Assembly (NCBI RefSeq): GCF_027595985.1
Contig: NC_073305.1
Location: 79,184,889-79,248,888 of the forward strand
Source of the DNA: Sorex araneus
Lineage: Eukaryota > Chordata > Mammalia > Eulipotyphla > Soricidae
Length of the DNA stretch: 64,000 nucleotides
Reading direction: 5' to 3'
This document shows positions 1-11,565 of the stretch, piece by piece (position 1 is the stretch's first letter; each line of letters starts with the position of its first letter). The notes under the pieces are model-generated. The model worked only from the letters and a program-made list of their open reading frames with translations. It ran no database searches and was not told the origin of the DNA. Made by a program: the position numbers and the translations under genes.

Positions 1-282
1 CCTTCCATTTGGGGGTTGAACACCTGTGTGGGTGTTGGGGCCACTTCCTAAAATTGAGGTATCATTGACACAAAATTATCAGCTATTGAAAGTGTGAACC
101 GATGTTCTTGATTGTGGAGAGCCACGGGAACATCTCATATGTAGCTGGATCTTTCCTTCAATATGTGTGAGGATATTCTGGGCAAAGAGGCAGTGTGGGA
201 AGCCAAGAGAGTGGATGAGATCATTAGGGATTTATGGTGGGTAAAAAAGCTTTAAACAATTCATCATAAAAACGTGATGAGA
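1..282. other. unique sequence, nothing recognised
   Basis: No repeat, reading frame or RNA signature stands out between the window edge and the first SINE. Confidence 0.5.
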
Positions 283-466
283 GGGGCTGAAGCGATAATA
301 CAGGGCAGGGCATTTGCCTCGCATGAGCCTGACCTGGTTTGATTTCTGGCATGCCATATGGTCCCCCAAGCATGGCTAAGAGTGATTTTTCAGTGCAGAG
401 TCAGGAGTAAACCCTGAGCATTTCTGGCTGTGACCACCCTGACCCTCCCTGCAAAACCCCAAAAAT
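283..466 (+). mobile_element. SOR-type SINE, A-tailed class (old copy)
   Basis: The tRNA-like head (GGGGCTGAAGCGATAATACA) is followed by a degenerate B-box region, the conserved CATATGGTCCCCCAAGCA block, the AGTGCAGAGTCAGGAGTAA block and an A-rich end. About 184 bp. Divergence from the best copies in this window is high, so this is an old insertion. No TSD was identified. Confidence 0.8.
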
Positions 467-2351
467 TGTGATAAGGGGAAGAGAAGCAAGCAAAGGAGAC
501 TTATAGGGGCTTTGAGCTCCTGAGAGAGGGGACATTGAGCCTGAAGGGACTCACCCACCTCAGGGTGAGAGTGAGAAAAGAAGGTTCCATTGATTGAAGC
601 CCAGGCTGCTGAGAGCCAGGAAAGGAAGGACAGAGACGTGACTACATTTGGCCATGAGGGGGGTCACTGGTGAGCGTGACAGGGCTGGGGAGACTCTGAG
701 TGCCGGGGAAGGTGTTCAGTAGAACACATTCATCACCTGCCCACTCCTATCCCCCATCCAGTCACTCTTGGAGTGACCCCACTTGATAAATTGGAAAACA
801 GCCTTGGAGAAGAGCAGGTTGGGTGTAGAGAGGATTCAGACCACATGCCCATCAGGGAGAGGCCACGTGATGCCAGCCCCTGGTCGTGGAAACTCGAGAG
901 GTAGGTCCACACAGGGGAGCCCATTGGATTACTGGCCCGGGACTAACAGGCTGCCAAAGGGGCAATAGTTGGTGGCTGGTGCCTCTGGGTCTGGAGTGGC
1001 TTTTGTGGGTTCAAAGTGAGGACGGGTATCACACTCTTTTCGGCCCTTTAGCTCACAAAAGGAAGGTGCCAGGGATCATTTTTTGCCACGATTCTTTTTC
1101 TCCATCATGTCTGCTGGGGGTGCTCATGAGTATCCTGTGATCAAGTGTGTGAATTAGGGTGGGTCTTGAGGCCACTTGTGCTGAAACAATGGTTCAGCCA
1201 CCATGTGCAGGCTGTTATCAAGGAGATGCCCACAGGACTCCCTGCTGGGCTTTTTCAGGGCACTGAGTGGGCCCCCAAGTCTGTGGGGTCACCTGGCAGT
1301 ATCGAGGCTCCTTGCTCTCCTCAGGGCCCCTGCCAATCTCCATCCACCACATTCCCTTTGATGGTTCCAGCTGTCACCCAGCCTTTGGTGTCATCCTTTC
1401 CCGCTGCTCTGTCACTGTCATTTACGGCAAGATTTTGCCCTTGGTGTCTGCCTTTTAATGCTTTTTAGAACTCAACACTTCCTTCTGCCCCCAGATTGCT
1501 TGGCTCATGCTGAAGTCCTGGCTTCCAGGCCTTATTTGATGCTGCAAACGTCCCAAGTGGCCTCTAACCAGTCCCTTCTGTGTCTTTTCCTTTCTGTCCC
1601 AGAACTCCTGGATCCAATGGATGCCGGCTACCGGGCAGGACCAGCTCCAAGGCAATGGATGCTTCAAGAGCTTAAATCACTGCAGAAGTGAGGGGATGGC
1701 GGCGGGCAGAGCTGCAACATGAAATCATGATTCCCCCAGAGCTGCTGCTTTGTGCAGGCATCTTTGGGATCTCCTGCTTTCTTCTCCAAACCCCTTTACC
1801 TCAACCCCCTGTGTGAGGGGCTGTTTCACCCACCCTGAGGGCACTGCCCAGGGTCCAGGTTGCTCATCTGGCTGCAATGAGTGCCAAAGAAACAGGTAAT
1901 CCAACAAAGACTTCTCGTGGGGGCAGGTGCCTGGAGGCTGGGTGGGCAGATGCAGCTGGTCCCCACTCAGAGACAAGCCAGGCTCAAGGACACTCACACC
2001 AAAGGTGAGTATGGCTTCTCCACCTCCTGTCTGAACTCTCAGAAAACAGGTTCTGGTGAGCCAGGCATGGCAGTTATTCAAGGAGTATCCATCAGATGAA
2101 GGATTTGCTCTTTTTTATTTTTATTTTTTAATTTTCTAGAGAGTCCTGTGCTTCTGGTTTACACAGAGAACATTTTGTTGCAGGGCCAGATTGAAAACCA
2201 CCCCTTGAGCCCTCATATTGCATTTCCCTGGTGGTCTCTGGTGTGAAACCTCTAAATCTCACGTTGAACCCCACACCTCCCTACCCATCACTGAAACTCT
2301 CTCCTCCCCTTGCTCACTCCCCACCTCCTCATTGATTTTGTTCTTAAAAAC
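467..2351. other. unique sequence, no gene recognised
   Basis: Moderately GC-rich sequence. Short frames (up to 118 codons, minus 1725-2081) overlap one another on both strands and show no recognisable protein motif. No repeat family is recognised. Confidence 0.4.
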
Positions 2352-2539
2352 CCTGGTCCAGAATGATAATACAGTGGGAAAGGCGTTGTCTTGAATGCAG
2401 CTGACCCGGGTTCGATCCCCGGCATCCAATATGGTCCCCGGAGCACCACCAGGAGGGACTCCTGAGTGCAGAGCCAGCAGTAAACACTGAGCACTGCCAG
2501 GAGACCCAAAAAGTCAAACCCTCCCCCCCAAAAAAAACC
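2352..2539 (+). mobile_element. SOR-type SINE, A-tailed class
   Basis: Full-length head-to-tail copy: GGTCCAGAATGATAATACAG head, intact Pol III B-box core (GGGTTCGATCC), TATGGTCCCCGGAGCACCAC block, GAGTGCAGAGCCAGCAGTAA block and an A-rich tail near 2530. The intact B box suggests moderate age. Confidence 0.88.
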
Positions 2540-3534
2540 CAAACCAAAGCATTTTAATGTTGAAGGCTGCAAATATCAAAGTGGAAAGTAGAGTCTCAGG
2601 AATCTCAGTATACCCATCTCTGTGTTTCTACAGTTAATATTTTTCAATCTTCTGTTCAGTCACTGTCATTTTTTGAAGTGTCGAGGAATGGGTCCCACAT
2701 ATATTCACTTTCCATCACTACTGTCACTAATTCTGTTTGACAAAAACAGTGGCAAAATGATCATTTTCTGTCTGGATTGGGTTCTTTTTGGAGGCTGAAG
2801 ATTTGGACTTGGTGAACTCTTTTCATTTGTGACCCTTTTGTCCCCAGGAAATGCAAACTGGTGGGTGCTGCCAGGAGCACCTCTGACTTACAACATGACT
2901 TACACTGAATTGCACTGAATGACCAATAATACCTGGTCATTGTATGTTCAGAAACCTTTATTATAGACATATTTTTGCAACCCCTATGGAGTCTCCACTC
3001 ACAGTTTAAGATAATTTGAGGGTAGAATTTGTTTCTTTACCATTTCTACCAGCTCCCAGTGTTCTGCAGGGCCCAGGTCTTTCTTTCAAGGTGATGTGTC
3101 ATGTGTGTGCTACCAGGGGAGTTAAAAACAAAATGTATGTACGATTGAGTTCAGCTGGATAATTCAGGCCAACCTTCCATTTAAGACTCTTCATTTAATC
3201 TCATTTGCAGAGTCCCTTTTGCCACATAAAGTCACATATTCACGGGCTCCTATGAAGATGGAGACCTCCGTGGGACCCAAGACTGAGTCTCATACAGGGC
3301 ATCATTTCACTTCACCCAATTCTGCACGCACCTCTAACAAGTATGGTGCAGAGCTCTGATATGTTTAAAGTTAATTCTTAAATTCATAGACAGGACAGAC
3401 TCCAGTTTCCTTATTTTTCCTTCCTTATTTATTACATTTGGTTCATTTTATTTTTGAGGAGAGCCTTGGAAGGCTCTCCTTCCACTCCTTCCCACGGGTT
3501 CACTCCCTGGCCAAACTCAGTCCAGCTGCGTAGG
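2540..3534. other. unique sequence
   Basis: AT-leaning sequence with no recognised element and no coding signal. Confidence 0.4.
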
Positions 3535-3645
3535 CCAGATGATTCAGTTCCTTGGGCCCGGCAGTGCTCAGAGGTCAGGCAGTGTTGGGGACCAAACGTG
3601 AGCCCTGGAACATGCGGCATGCACTTCAGCTGACTGGGCCATCAC
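3535..3645 (-). mobile_element. degenerate SINE-like remnant
   Basis: Contains a weak minus-strand match to the SINE body and head (CCGGCAGTGCTCAGAGGTCA, then a GGGGACCAAACGTGAGCCC-like box and GCATGCACTTCAGC). Too decayed for firm boundaries; it could be an older related SINE family. Confidence 0.35.
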
Positions 3646-3768
3646 CATGGCGCATACAGTTCTGATCTGAGCAAAGTCCATCATTTTGGTTTCTATATTC
3701 CGAAGTCTTTTCTAGTCTTTAAAAGCTTCCTCAAAAACCAACAAGAACCAACCAAACAAAACCAGAAA

Positions 3769-3918
3769 GGACCAGAGAGGGAGTAAAGGAAGAAAGGCTC
3801 TTGCCTGGCTCAAATAACCCAGTATAGCTATCCCCCAAGCCCTCCCAGGAGTAAACCCTGAGCAGAGTCAGTAGTAAGAAGCCCTGGATACTAGCACATA
3901 TGCCCCACCCCCTCCAAA
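3769..3918 (+). mobile_element. SOR-type SINE, old and partly deleted
   Basis: The head (GGACCAGAGAGGGAGTAAAG) and the CCAGGAGTAAACCCTGAGCA block are recognisable, but the B-box region is scrambled. It directly precedes a second SINE at 3921. Confidence 0.6.
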
Positions 3919-3920
3919 TC

Positions 3921-4078
3921 AATAAAATACAGCAGCTAGGATATTTGCCTTGCACATGGCCAAGCCAGCTTAAATCTTCAGTTTCCTAAGCCTGCCATGA
4001 GTGATCTCTGAGCACAGAACCAGAAGCAAAGCCTGAGCATGACTGGATGTGGCCCCCAAACAAAACTTAAAACAAATT
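3921..4078 (+). mobile_element. SOR-type SINE, A-tailed class
   Basis: Contains ATTTGCCTTGCACATGGCC, AGTGATCTCTGAGCACAGAA and TGGATGTGGCCCCCAAACAA, in the order expected for a plus-strand copy. The first few bases of the head are diverged. It forms a tandem pair with the copy at 3769-3918. Confidence 0.75.
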
Positions 4079-4089
4079 TTAATAAGTGT

Positions 4090-4434
4090 CCTTAGCTTGC
4101 CACAAGTGGCGGCATTAGGGTTGGGCCCTTTGGCCAAGACAAGACTGAGAAGAGACCACTGTGGCAATGATAGTCGGGAATGATGCTCTGGACAGGAGCT
4201 GAGTTATCCATGATAACTTTTCAATACCTGTATTGCCCAAAGGGAAAGAGAGAGAAGAGAGAGAGAGAGATGAAAAAGTGTCTGCATAAAGGCAGGTTAG
4301 GGGAGTGGTGGGAGGGAAATGGGGGACATTGGTGGTGGGAAATGTACACTGTTGAAGGCACTGGTGTTGGAACATTGTATGACTGAAACTCTGTAACTGT
4401 GTATCTCATGGTGACTCAATAAAAAATTCATATA
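4090..4434 (+). mobile_element. L1 3' UTR fragment
   Basis: A 5'-truncated L1 with only 3' UTR: a GTGGCAATGATAGTCGGGAA-like block, a purine-rich GA/GGGA stretch (4245-4340), the GGTGGTGGGAAATGTACACT block and the terminal GTGACTCAATAAAAAATT. The same order of blocks recurs at 30540-30936 and, reversed, at 5036-5483 and 32717-33385. Confidence 0.8.
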
Positions 4435-4435
4435 A

Positions 4436-4677
4436 ATCACTGTATCACTGTCATCCTGTTGCTCATCGATTTGCTTGAATGGACACCAGTAATGTCTCCA
4501 TTTTGAGGCTTGTTGTTACTGTTTTTAGAATATCTAATATGCCACAGGGAGCTTGCCAGGTTCTGCCATGTGGGCGAGATACTCTCAGTAGCTTGCCGGG
4601 CTCTCCAAGAGGGGCAGGGGAATCGAACCCGGGTCGGCCGCGTGCAACTCCCTACCGCTGTGCTATTGCTCCAGCCA
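4436..4677 (-). mobile_element. RTE-tailed SINE, near full length
   Basis: Read on the minus strand it has the tRNA-like head, the GGGTTCGATTCC-type B box, then a body unlike that of A-tailed SINEs (AGCCCGGCAAGCTACTGAGA region and ATGCCACAA-like boxes), and it ends in the RTE 3' terminus (CAAATCGATGAGCAACAGGA, then a GACAGTGAT repeat). It sits in the poly(A) of the preceding L1 3' end. Confidence 0.85.
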
Positions 4678-4840
4678 AAAAAAAAATTATTTATTTATTT
4701 ATATAAACAAATAAATAAAAATAAACAACTTCCTTGTTCATTAATGCCATTGCTTTGGTGGAGGGAAATCAGGTCGGTGAACCTGAAGAAGGAGGATTCT
4801 TCTTTTTTATATTTCATTTTATTTTTTTTAATCTTTAAAT

Positions 4841-5010
4841 TTTTTTTGTGTGGGGGGGTCACACCCAGCAATGCACAGGGGTGTTTCCTGGCTCTGCACT
4901 CAGGAATTACCCCTGGTGGTGCTCAGGGGACCATATGGGATGCTGGGATTCGAACCCGGGTCAGCCGCGTGCAAGGCAAATGCCCTACCCGCTGTGCTAT
5001 CGCTCCAGCC
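4841..5010 (-). mobile_element. SOR-type SINE, A-tailed class (young-looking)
   Basis: Near-consensus minus-strand copy: GGTCACACCCAGCAATGCAC, ACTCAGGAATTACCCCTGG, GGACCATATGGGATGCTGGG, CGAACCCGGGTCAGCCGCGT and the head ending CGCTCCAGCC. Retained CpGs (CCGCGT) suggest recent insertion. The flanks carry an imperfect TTTAATTTTTAAAT duplication. Confidence 0.92.
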
Positions 5011-5035
5011 TCATTTAATTTTTAAATTAAAAAAA

Positions 5036-5483
5036 TAATTTTATTGAATCACCGTGAGATAGTTACAAGCTTTCATGTTTGGGTTACAATCTTACAATGA
5101 TCAAACACCCATCCCTCCACCAGTGCACATTCCCCACCACCAATATCCTGGTATATCCCCCCTTCCCCACCCTCCTCCTGCCTCTATGGCAGACAATATT
5201 CCCCATACTCTCTCTCTACTTTTTGGCATTATGGCTTGCAACACAGATACTGAGAGGCCATCATGTTTGGTCCATTATCTACTTTTGTCACACATCTCCC
5301 ATCCCAACTGGTTCCTCCAGCCATCATTTGCTTAGTTATCCCTTCTCTATTTTATCTGCCTTCTCCCCGCTCATGAAGTAAGTTTCCAGCTATGGGGCAA
5401 TCCCCCTGGCCCTTGTATCTACTGTTCTTGGGTGTCAGCCTCATGTGATGCTATTTTAACTCCACAAATGAGTGCAGTCAGAA
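5036..5483 (-). mobile_element. L1 3' UTR fragment
   Basis: Minus-strand L1 3' end. TTTTATTGAATCACCGTGAG is the reversed polyadenylation end, followed by the C-rich strand of the G-rich 3' UTR tract (5150-5190), CTACTGTTCTTGGGTGTCAG and CCACAAATGAGTGCAGTCA. It stops before the ORF2 end. Block order matches 30540-30936 in reverse. Confidence 0.82.
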
Positions 5484-5939
5484 GGGGGGTTCTTTCTACT
5501 TGGCAGGCCACTTCCTCATGGTGTTGTGTGATAGCTCCTAGTCTCTGTATTTGCTGCACACGGGCCTTTGGAACTGCAGACTCACTTAGGGGCAGAGTCA
5601 GTGTGTGTTGTGTCGGTATTTCCTCAGAGGTTCAACACCCCAAGGAAACACACTGGCAAGCTGCCCCCCTTCAGTGATGCTGAGGATGGTTGAGGGGGTT
5701 CAGGTGCCTGGTGATCCCTGCCACCATCACAAATGTGTGCGAACATTAATACCAAGTACATGTGAGCCCAGATCAACTGAACAAGGACAAAAGGAAGGGA
5801 GAAAATTTTTGAAAATAAAAATATAAACAGCAAACTCATTTTAAAAGATTAACTTTTATCCTGGAAATATGTTTAACTAGGGGTGGGATGTATAATCAAA
5901 ATGACTATTGACTACTCTCCATGGCAGTATTAAAAGTAG
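5484..5939. other. unique sequence
   Basis: No repeat or gene recognised between the L1 end and an older L1-like remnant. Confidence 0.4.
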
Positions 5940-6372
5940 ACTTTAAATCAACTCTCATATGTGGGATATAGAGAAACACAGTTGGCGAAGAACAAATGCC
6001 CAAAGGAAATAGAGACAAAGAATATGGGAACTGGTCTTCGGTATGAAGATGCTGCTTTGGGAAGTGGTGGGCTAAGACAGGGAAGAGAACAGACCCTGGT
6101 AGAGGGAAGTGGTCACTCTGGAGGGGCAGGGGTGCTGACAGGTTGTACAATGTCAAGCACGAAACTCTATGAATAACTGTAATGTAAACTACTGCACCTC
6201 AAGTTTATCATTAAAGTGCCTGTCTTTCATAGAGGTAGGCTTGGGTGGAAGAGGAATTGGGGAATTGGTGGAGGGCAGTAGATAGTGGTGAAAGGAGTTG
6301 GTGCTGGAACATCACATGCCCAAGCATGAATAACTTTGTCATTCACAGTGACAGCAGCACCATAATGTAAAC
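5940..6372 (+). mobile_element. old L1 3' UTR-like remnant
   Basis: Decayed forms of the L1 3' UTR blocks appear twice: AGGGAAGTGGTCACTCTGGA then TTGTACAATGTCAAGCACGA near 6100-6170, and GGAGTTGGTGCTGGAACATC then TGAATAACTTTGTCATTCAC at 6295-6350. The fragment may be internally duplicated or two old insertions. Boundaries are approximate. Confidence 0.5.
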
Positions 6373-6376
6373 TTTA

Positions 6377-6513
6377 GTAGCCAGAGAGATAGTATAGTGG
6401 CTTGGGGATCTCGGCCTCGATCCACAGCACCGCATATGGTCCCCCAAGTCAAACCAGGAGTCACTCCTGAGCACTGCTGAGTGTGGCCCCTAAACAAAAA
6501 CCCAAGAAACAAA
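6377..6513 (+). mobile_element. SOR-type SINE with internal deletion
   Basis: The head CCAGAGAGATAGTATAGTGG is followed by a shortened B-box region, CATATGGTCCCCCAAGTCAA, GGAGTCACTCCTGAGCACTG and an A-rich tail. About 40 bp of the tRNA-like region is missing. Confidence 0.75.
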
Positions 6514-7751
6514 CAGGTCGACTTTATTAGTGATGAAGAGGCAAAGACTCCAGTGGTGGATTCCTTGTACACACCTCTTGGTGGTAACAAGTGGTAACTC
6601 GAACAAGGTTGAGTTGGTGGATAAGATCCTGGGCTTGCAATGACTCTAGATCTGAATGAATTTCACAGTTGCACCTAGAAATAGAAGTCTGAACTCCCTG
6701 TGTTCTGGAAGAAACTATTTTGCTATCGCAAGAATCCCTTAGCAAATGCAGGAGGCAAGGCCGTCCCAGGCCCCTATGATCCCCGCCCAGATTCCTAGAA
6801 GTCAATTATTCACCTGTTTGATCAATGGGCTCGTGGAAAAGGTGTACTGAGGTGGAGTGAGAGTCAGGAGCACATCATGGGCCCCGTGCTGACCCTAAGA
6901 CCCTCACTCTCCCCTTCTGAAGTGAGTGGGAGGGCTCTGCTCTGACTTACTCAGGGCGACTGTAGGATAAACACGGGCAGCAGGCAAGGAGGCAGTTCAG
7001 GTGCGCCAAGGACTTGCTGCAGCTCAGTGTGAACGTTCCTCCCCACTCCTTTCCCTTTGCAGGTGGCTCTAGAATTTGTGCAGAAAGCAGAAGCAGGTTG
7101 ATGGAGAGAGAAGGAAGAAGTCTCCACCCGACCTTCTCACCCATGTGGATCAGCCCTGGTGGAAGAGCAGTTCGGCTGTTGTGAACTGCTGTAGACTTCG
7201 AGGCTGCCCTTGGTGAGGCGCAGCGCTGAAGGCTGCCGTGTATTGCCTCCCTGTTGGGGCAGCTCTGAACGCTAGTGCTCCTCCACTGGCTCTCTCCTAC
7301 CCACGCCATGCCAGTGACAGCCACTGTGGGGGAGGGGAGCAGCCTGGCTGAGGCTTGTTTCGGCACAGACTTATCACTGGCCCTAGGCAAACCTACAGAA
7401 CCAGACGCCCATTTCTCAGCTATGACTGGCAGCATGCCAGGCACCGTCCACGTCCCTCAGGTAGGTGTAGAATTGTGGCCAGACCTTCACATTTGCCTTT
7501 CAGTCATCTGAGAGGGGAGAGTCACTGCTATTATTGTCTCTAACTCTTAGTTTGTTCTCCTTGAGTTCTCTGAGCCCCCTTTTCTGACGAACCCCACAGG
7601 GACCCCAGTTCACGCTAAGGTTCAGGTTATGTAACTAGAATCATAGTATTAGAACCACAGGGTTGCTGTAAATATATTTTTGGTGTATATATGCAGGTGT
7701 ATTTTTTAGTTAATACTACTTCTGTAGGTACTTTCAGGCAGATTTTTTAAA
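6514..7751. other. unique sequence
   Basis: No repeat recognised. A 165-codon open frame on the minus strand (6947-7444) has no recognisable motif and overlaps other frames, so I treat it as chance. Confidence 0.4.
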
Positions 7752-7924
7752 ATCTTTTTTTGGCTCCTTGGGTCATACCCAGCAATGCTCAGGGCTTACT
7801 CCTGGCTCTGCACTCAGGAATTACTCCTGGAGGTGCTGGGAGGACCATATGGGATGCTGAGGATCCAACCTGGGTCGGTCATGTGCAAGACAAACATCCT
7901 CCCCTCTGTACTACCACTTCGGCC
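7752..7924 (-). mobile_element. SOR-type SINE, A-tailed class
   Basis: Full-length minus-strand copy with GGGTCATACCCAGCAATGCT, CACTCAGGAATTACTCCTGG and GGACCATATGGGATGCTGAG. The B-box region is mutated (CCAACCTGGGTCGG) and the head ends CACTTCGGCCC. Confidence 0.9.
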
Positions 7925-10594
7925 CATCAGACAGGTTTTATTTCCTTTTTTTCACTCCAGAAAATGTGGTGTCCTTTTTCTGGACACCTTCCCCATACCA
8001 TCATCAGGAGGCAGGTGACAGGAGTCAGCAGGAGCCTGGAACTTCTGAGTCCTCTTAACTTGAACCCACGTGAGGGAGAAGTGTTTTCTTCTGACTGGTG
8101 ACATCCTGGGGAAGAATGACGATTGCAACTTGTTGGAGCTTCATGATCACACCTAATTATGTATTTATTATCTAGAAGTACGTTTGTTACTTTTATTTTT
8201 CCCGGGAGAGGAATACATGACTTAACTCCTCTTCCATCCTTTTCCTGAAGGGAATTGGACTTGCCTGCTTATTTATCTCTTACAAAACCACCTGAGGTGA
8301 TGACGCCGTGCCGCAGGGTGGACAAGGAGGGGGAAGCTGAGGGCTGCTGCCGAGAGCCCAGGCTGCGGCCAGGGCAGCTGGAGAGAGTGGATTTGTTTAC
8401 ATCTTGCTCCTGCCCTGTCCAGTCCAGTGGCATGTTGTTTCCACTGGGTGGGCGCCAATGCCGGGCTCCTCCCTGCTGTGTCCAACCTTGAACATTTCTC
8501 TGTGATTATGTTTCACCCAGGGATTAGCCAAGAGCAGTGGGGGAAAAACCTGAGAAGGTGTTTGGCACAGGGGCTTAGTGCTGCGTTAGCACAATTTGCG
8601 AATGTTTGCGGCTAATTGGAGACCAGCAACAAACAGGCGCTCAGGAACGTCTCATCTTAGGTTACTGACAAGGGTGCCCGGACTGAGTGTCAAACATCTT
8701 TTGGCTGGGGTTGGGGTTTTGTTTGTTTGTTTGTTTTTGTAAGTCCTGCAGGAAACTCCCGAATAAACAAGCCTTCTCACTCCCAGGTCTGTTCGTAGGC
8801 AGGGCTACAGGACTGTGGAAAGTGCTTCCTTTCCGTCACGTGGCACCAGGCAGTCTCCAGCAAATCTGCTTCAACGAGCAGCTATGAAGAGCAGACGTCC
8901 CAGTAATTCCCCGAAAGAATCAGGAAAGATGAAATTCTGCTAAGGCCTGCTTTTGGCAACCTCCTTTTGGAGATTTCCTGAGTCGGCTTCACTCCATCTC
9001 CATCCCCAACCCGTGTCTGCAGAGTGGAGTTGGGGTCCAATGGGCAGTCGGTGTGGGGTAGGCATAGGGCCATGGCCTCACCCCCTCTTCCTGTCTTGAA
9101 TATACAGCCCTGGGTGAAGGGGCCTTGGGAGAACAAGCGCAGGCCAGGGATGGAGTAAAGGGGCTCATCGACATCTGTGTTCAAGGACTTGGCTGCCACC
9201 AGACTTTTTTTCTGCAGAAGTTTACAGTCCTTCTGTGAGGCTGGGGGGAAGCAACAGTTTAGCAGGTATTGAGCTGCCCTGAATTGCTCCAGGACCAGGA
9301 GCTTCAGGTTGGGTTTCTTAGAGGCTGGAGGTTGCACCAAAAAAAGGTTTATAGCCCAGTCGGGTGCCTGAGGTCACCGGCTGGTCCCATAAAAGCTGGA
9401 TGAGGGTTGTAGTCCTGGTTAAAAGCCAACAGCCCTGAGATGTCAGGACGTGCAGAAAAGAGGAAAACCAGATTGAAGGTACACACGACAGATCTGGGGC
9501 TGGGATCTGGAGCCAGAGATGGAGACACGACAATGAAAACAGTGAAAAGCGCTCCGGTAGAGCTGGCAGGGAGCCCCAGATTCCAAGAGAAATGGGAGAA
9601 TTAGAGTGAGTGAGGGCCAGAAACTCACTTTGCTTGGAATAGGGGTGTAGGCTGTGAGGGTGTTTAGGACATAACGTCTTGTTGAGATTATTTGACTCGG
9701 GAGAGTAAAAACACAGTGCTAAGGCCAAACAGGGACCAAGAATGGGGTGGTCTCCATATAGTTCAGTAAGCCCTTCACAATTCCCCAACCTCCCAGAGGT
9801 CACAAACCACTCCCTTATTTGGAGGAAATGCTTTTAAATGTCCACCATTGGGCCCAAGGGCACCATCTGATAGGAGTATCAGTGATGGCTCTGACCTGCT
9901 CTCAGAAGACCTGGAGTCTAGTCCTGTGTTCCTACTTACTACCTCGTGGCCAGCAGAAAAATATCTTATAGACTCTATTTTCCTCATTCAGAAAGCATAT
10001 ATTTGGGCATTCTATGGTAAAATAATGTGTTTTAAAATCATAAAAATATTCAGTCACTTATTTGGTCATTTTCAACTCAGTTATAGAGTCAGCGAGAATG
10101 AGACAAGAGGTATTAGCGGAGCCTGGGTGGATTGTGTAAAAATATCTGCCCGGAGTGACCCTTCCCACTCACTGTATAGCATCTCGTCAAGAGGAAGAAC
10201 CTACTTTCCCAACTTTGCATCCTGAAAGGCCTGGGATGTGCTTTGCCAACAGAATGGAACTGGAGCAGGGACGCGACTGACCTCGCGCTGATGCTCAAGT
10301 CTCCCTGGTTGCTGGAGGTAATTGGAGATGGCCAGGGAAAGGATGCCCCAACCCAAGTAGTGGTGGGAGAAAGTGAAGTGCCTGAGGGATTGTGCCAATA
10401 ACCATGATCCTCCTCTGCAAAGACAGGGGTGAGAGAAGAATGGAGAACAGGGAAGAGATGCCATGATGGCTAAGATGCCACTTTCTGAAGTAGTGACGGT
10501 CCATGGTTTCAGCAACTGGGCTCTTCCTAGAAAGCAGTGAGAAGACCCAAGTCTTCCTGCTCTGAATTTTAGGATTCTATGAATCTCTGGTAGG
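7925..10594. other. unique sequence, repeat-free block
   Basis: Almost free of interspersed repeats apart from a short TTTG repeat at 8717-8739. Minus-strand frames of 152 codons (8882-9340) and 161 codons (9318-9803) overlap each other without a recognisable protein family. No exon or promoter could be supported. Confidence 0.4.
8717..8739. repeat. (TTTG)n short tandem repeat
   Basis: About five TTTG units, AT-rich ends; may be a remnant SINE or LINE tail. Confidence 0.7.
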
Positions 10595-10606
10595 TGTAGG
10601 CATCTT

Positions 10607-10779
10607 TTTTTAAATTTTTGGATCACACCCGACGATGCACAGGGGTCACTCTTGGCTCTGCACTCAGGAATTACCCCTGGCAGTGCTCAAGGGACCATAT
10701 GGGATTCTGGGAATCGAACCCGGGTTGGCCTCGTGCAGGGCAAACGCCCTACCTGCTGTGCTATCACTCCAGCCCCAGA
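10607..10779 (-). mobile_element. SOR-type SINE, A-tailed class, with TSD
   Basis: Near-consensus minus-strand copy flanked by an exact 12-bp duplication TGTAGGCATCTT (10595-10606 and 10780-10791). The T-run after the left duplication is the reversed poly(A) tail. The B box (GGGTTCGATTCC on the minus strand) is intact, consistent with a fairly recent L1-mediated insertion. Confidence 0.93.
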
Positions 10780-10791
10780 TGTAGGCATCTT

Positions 10792-11179
10792 GACCACCCC
10801 TCCTGTTCCATTTCCCACCATGCAAAACGATACTGGTTCCTAATTGAACGGAACACTGTGCTCTGTAGTCATGTGCTCTGCTGGCTTGGGATAAATGACA
10901 GCGACTCCTCCTAGAAGTCTGGCTAATGCCAAAACTTTGGATGGTGATACACATGCTATCTAGAATGAACGACCTTGTTCTGTGACACTTTTATTTTTTC
11001 ATTGAAACTACAGCACCATCTACACGTGCTGCCAGTCTAACCAACATTTAAGAGGGGCCTCTTGAGTCTGCTGTATCCCTACTTTTAATGGTCAAGGTTG
11101 GGGCTCTTGCAGGCATACACAGTGATCATGTACAAACCAGAGAAAAGCATCCTCTTGGAGAAGAATTACCAGCAAGGGC
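10792..11179. other. unique sequence
   Basis: Nothing recognised between two SINE insertions. Confidence 0.4.
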
Positions 11180-11190
11180 CTCCCTAAATG

Positions 11191-11354
11191 TCACTGTCAC
11201 TGTCATCCTGTTGCTCATCGATTTGCTCGCGCAGGCACCAGTAACATCTCCATTGTGAGATTTGTTGTTACTGTGTTTGGCATATCGGATACGCCATGGG
11301 TAGCTTGCCAGGCTCTGCCATGTGGGTGAGATACTCTAGGTAGCTTGCCAGGCT
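11191..11354 (-). mobile_element. RTE-tailed SINE, 5'-truncated, with TSD
   Basis: The RTE-type 3' end (left: TCACTGTCACTGTCATCCTG) and the middle body (GTTTGGCATATCGGATACGC) are present; the tRNA head is missing. It is flanked by CTCCCTAAATG (11180-11190) and CTCCCTAACTG (11355-11365), an 11-bp TSD with one mismatch. This shows a 5'-truncated insertion, the usual outcome of target-primed reverse transcription. Confidence 0.88.
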
Positions 11355-11393
11355 CTCCCTAACTGTAGGGAGAGTAATCAGAAGGAGCAGACC

Positions 11394-11565
11394 TGGGACC
11401 AGAGCAATAGAACAGCAGGTAGAGCACTTGTTTTGCATATAGTCAGCTCAGGTCTTATCCCTGGAACCCCATATGGTCTGCTGAATTGCCCCAGGAGTGA
11501 TCCCTGAGTGCAGAGCCTGGAAGAAGCCCTGAGCACTTCCAGGTGTGGCCCCCAAACAAACAAAT
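11394..11565 (+). mobile_element. SOR-type SINE, A-tailed class
   Basis: Full-length plus copy: CCAGAGCAATAGAACAGCAG head, diverged B box, CCATATGGTCTGCTGAATTG, GAGTGCAGAGCCTGGAAGAA and a CAAA-rich tail. Older subfamily, judging by GTGTGGCCCCCAAACAAACA. Confidence 0.87.

Noticed and set aside
4510..5025. 171-codon plus-strand open frame
   Set aside because: It runs through two minus-strand SINEs and the AT-rich spacer between them; the peptide is translated antisense SINE sequence.
6947..7444. 165-codon minus-strand open frame in unique DNA
   Set aside because: No recognisable domain, overlapping frames on the other strand, no splice or promoter context. Length is possible by chance in GC-richer DNA.
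9318..9803. 161-codon minus-strand open frame
   Set aside because: No motif, overlaps another minus-strand frame (8882-9340) in a different phase, no coding-like features.
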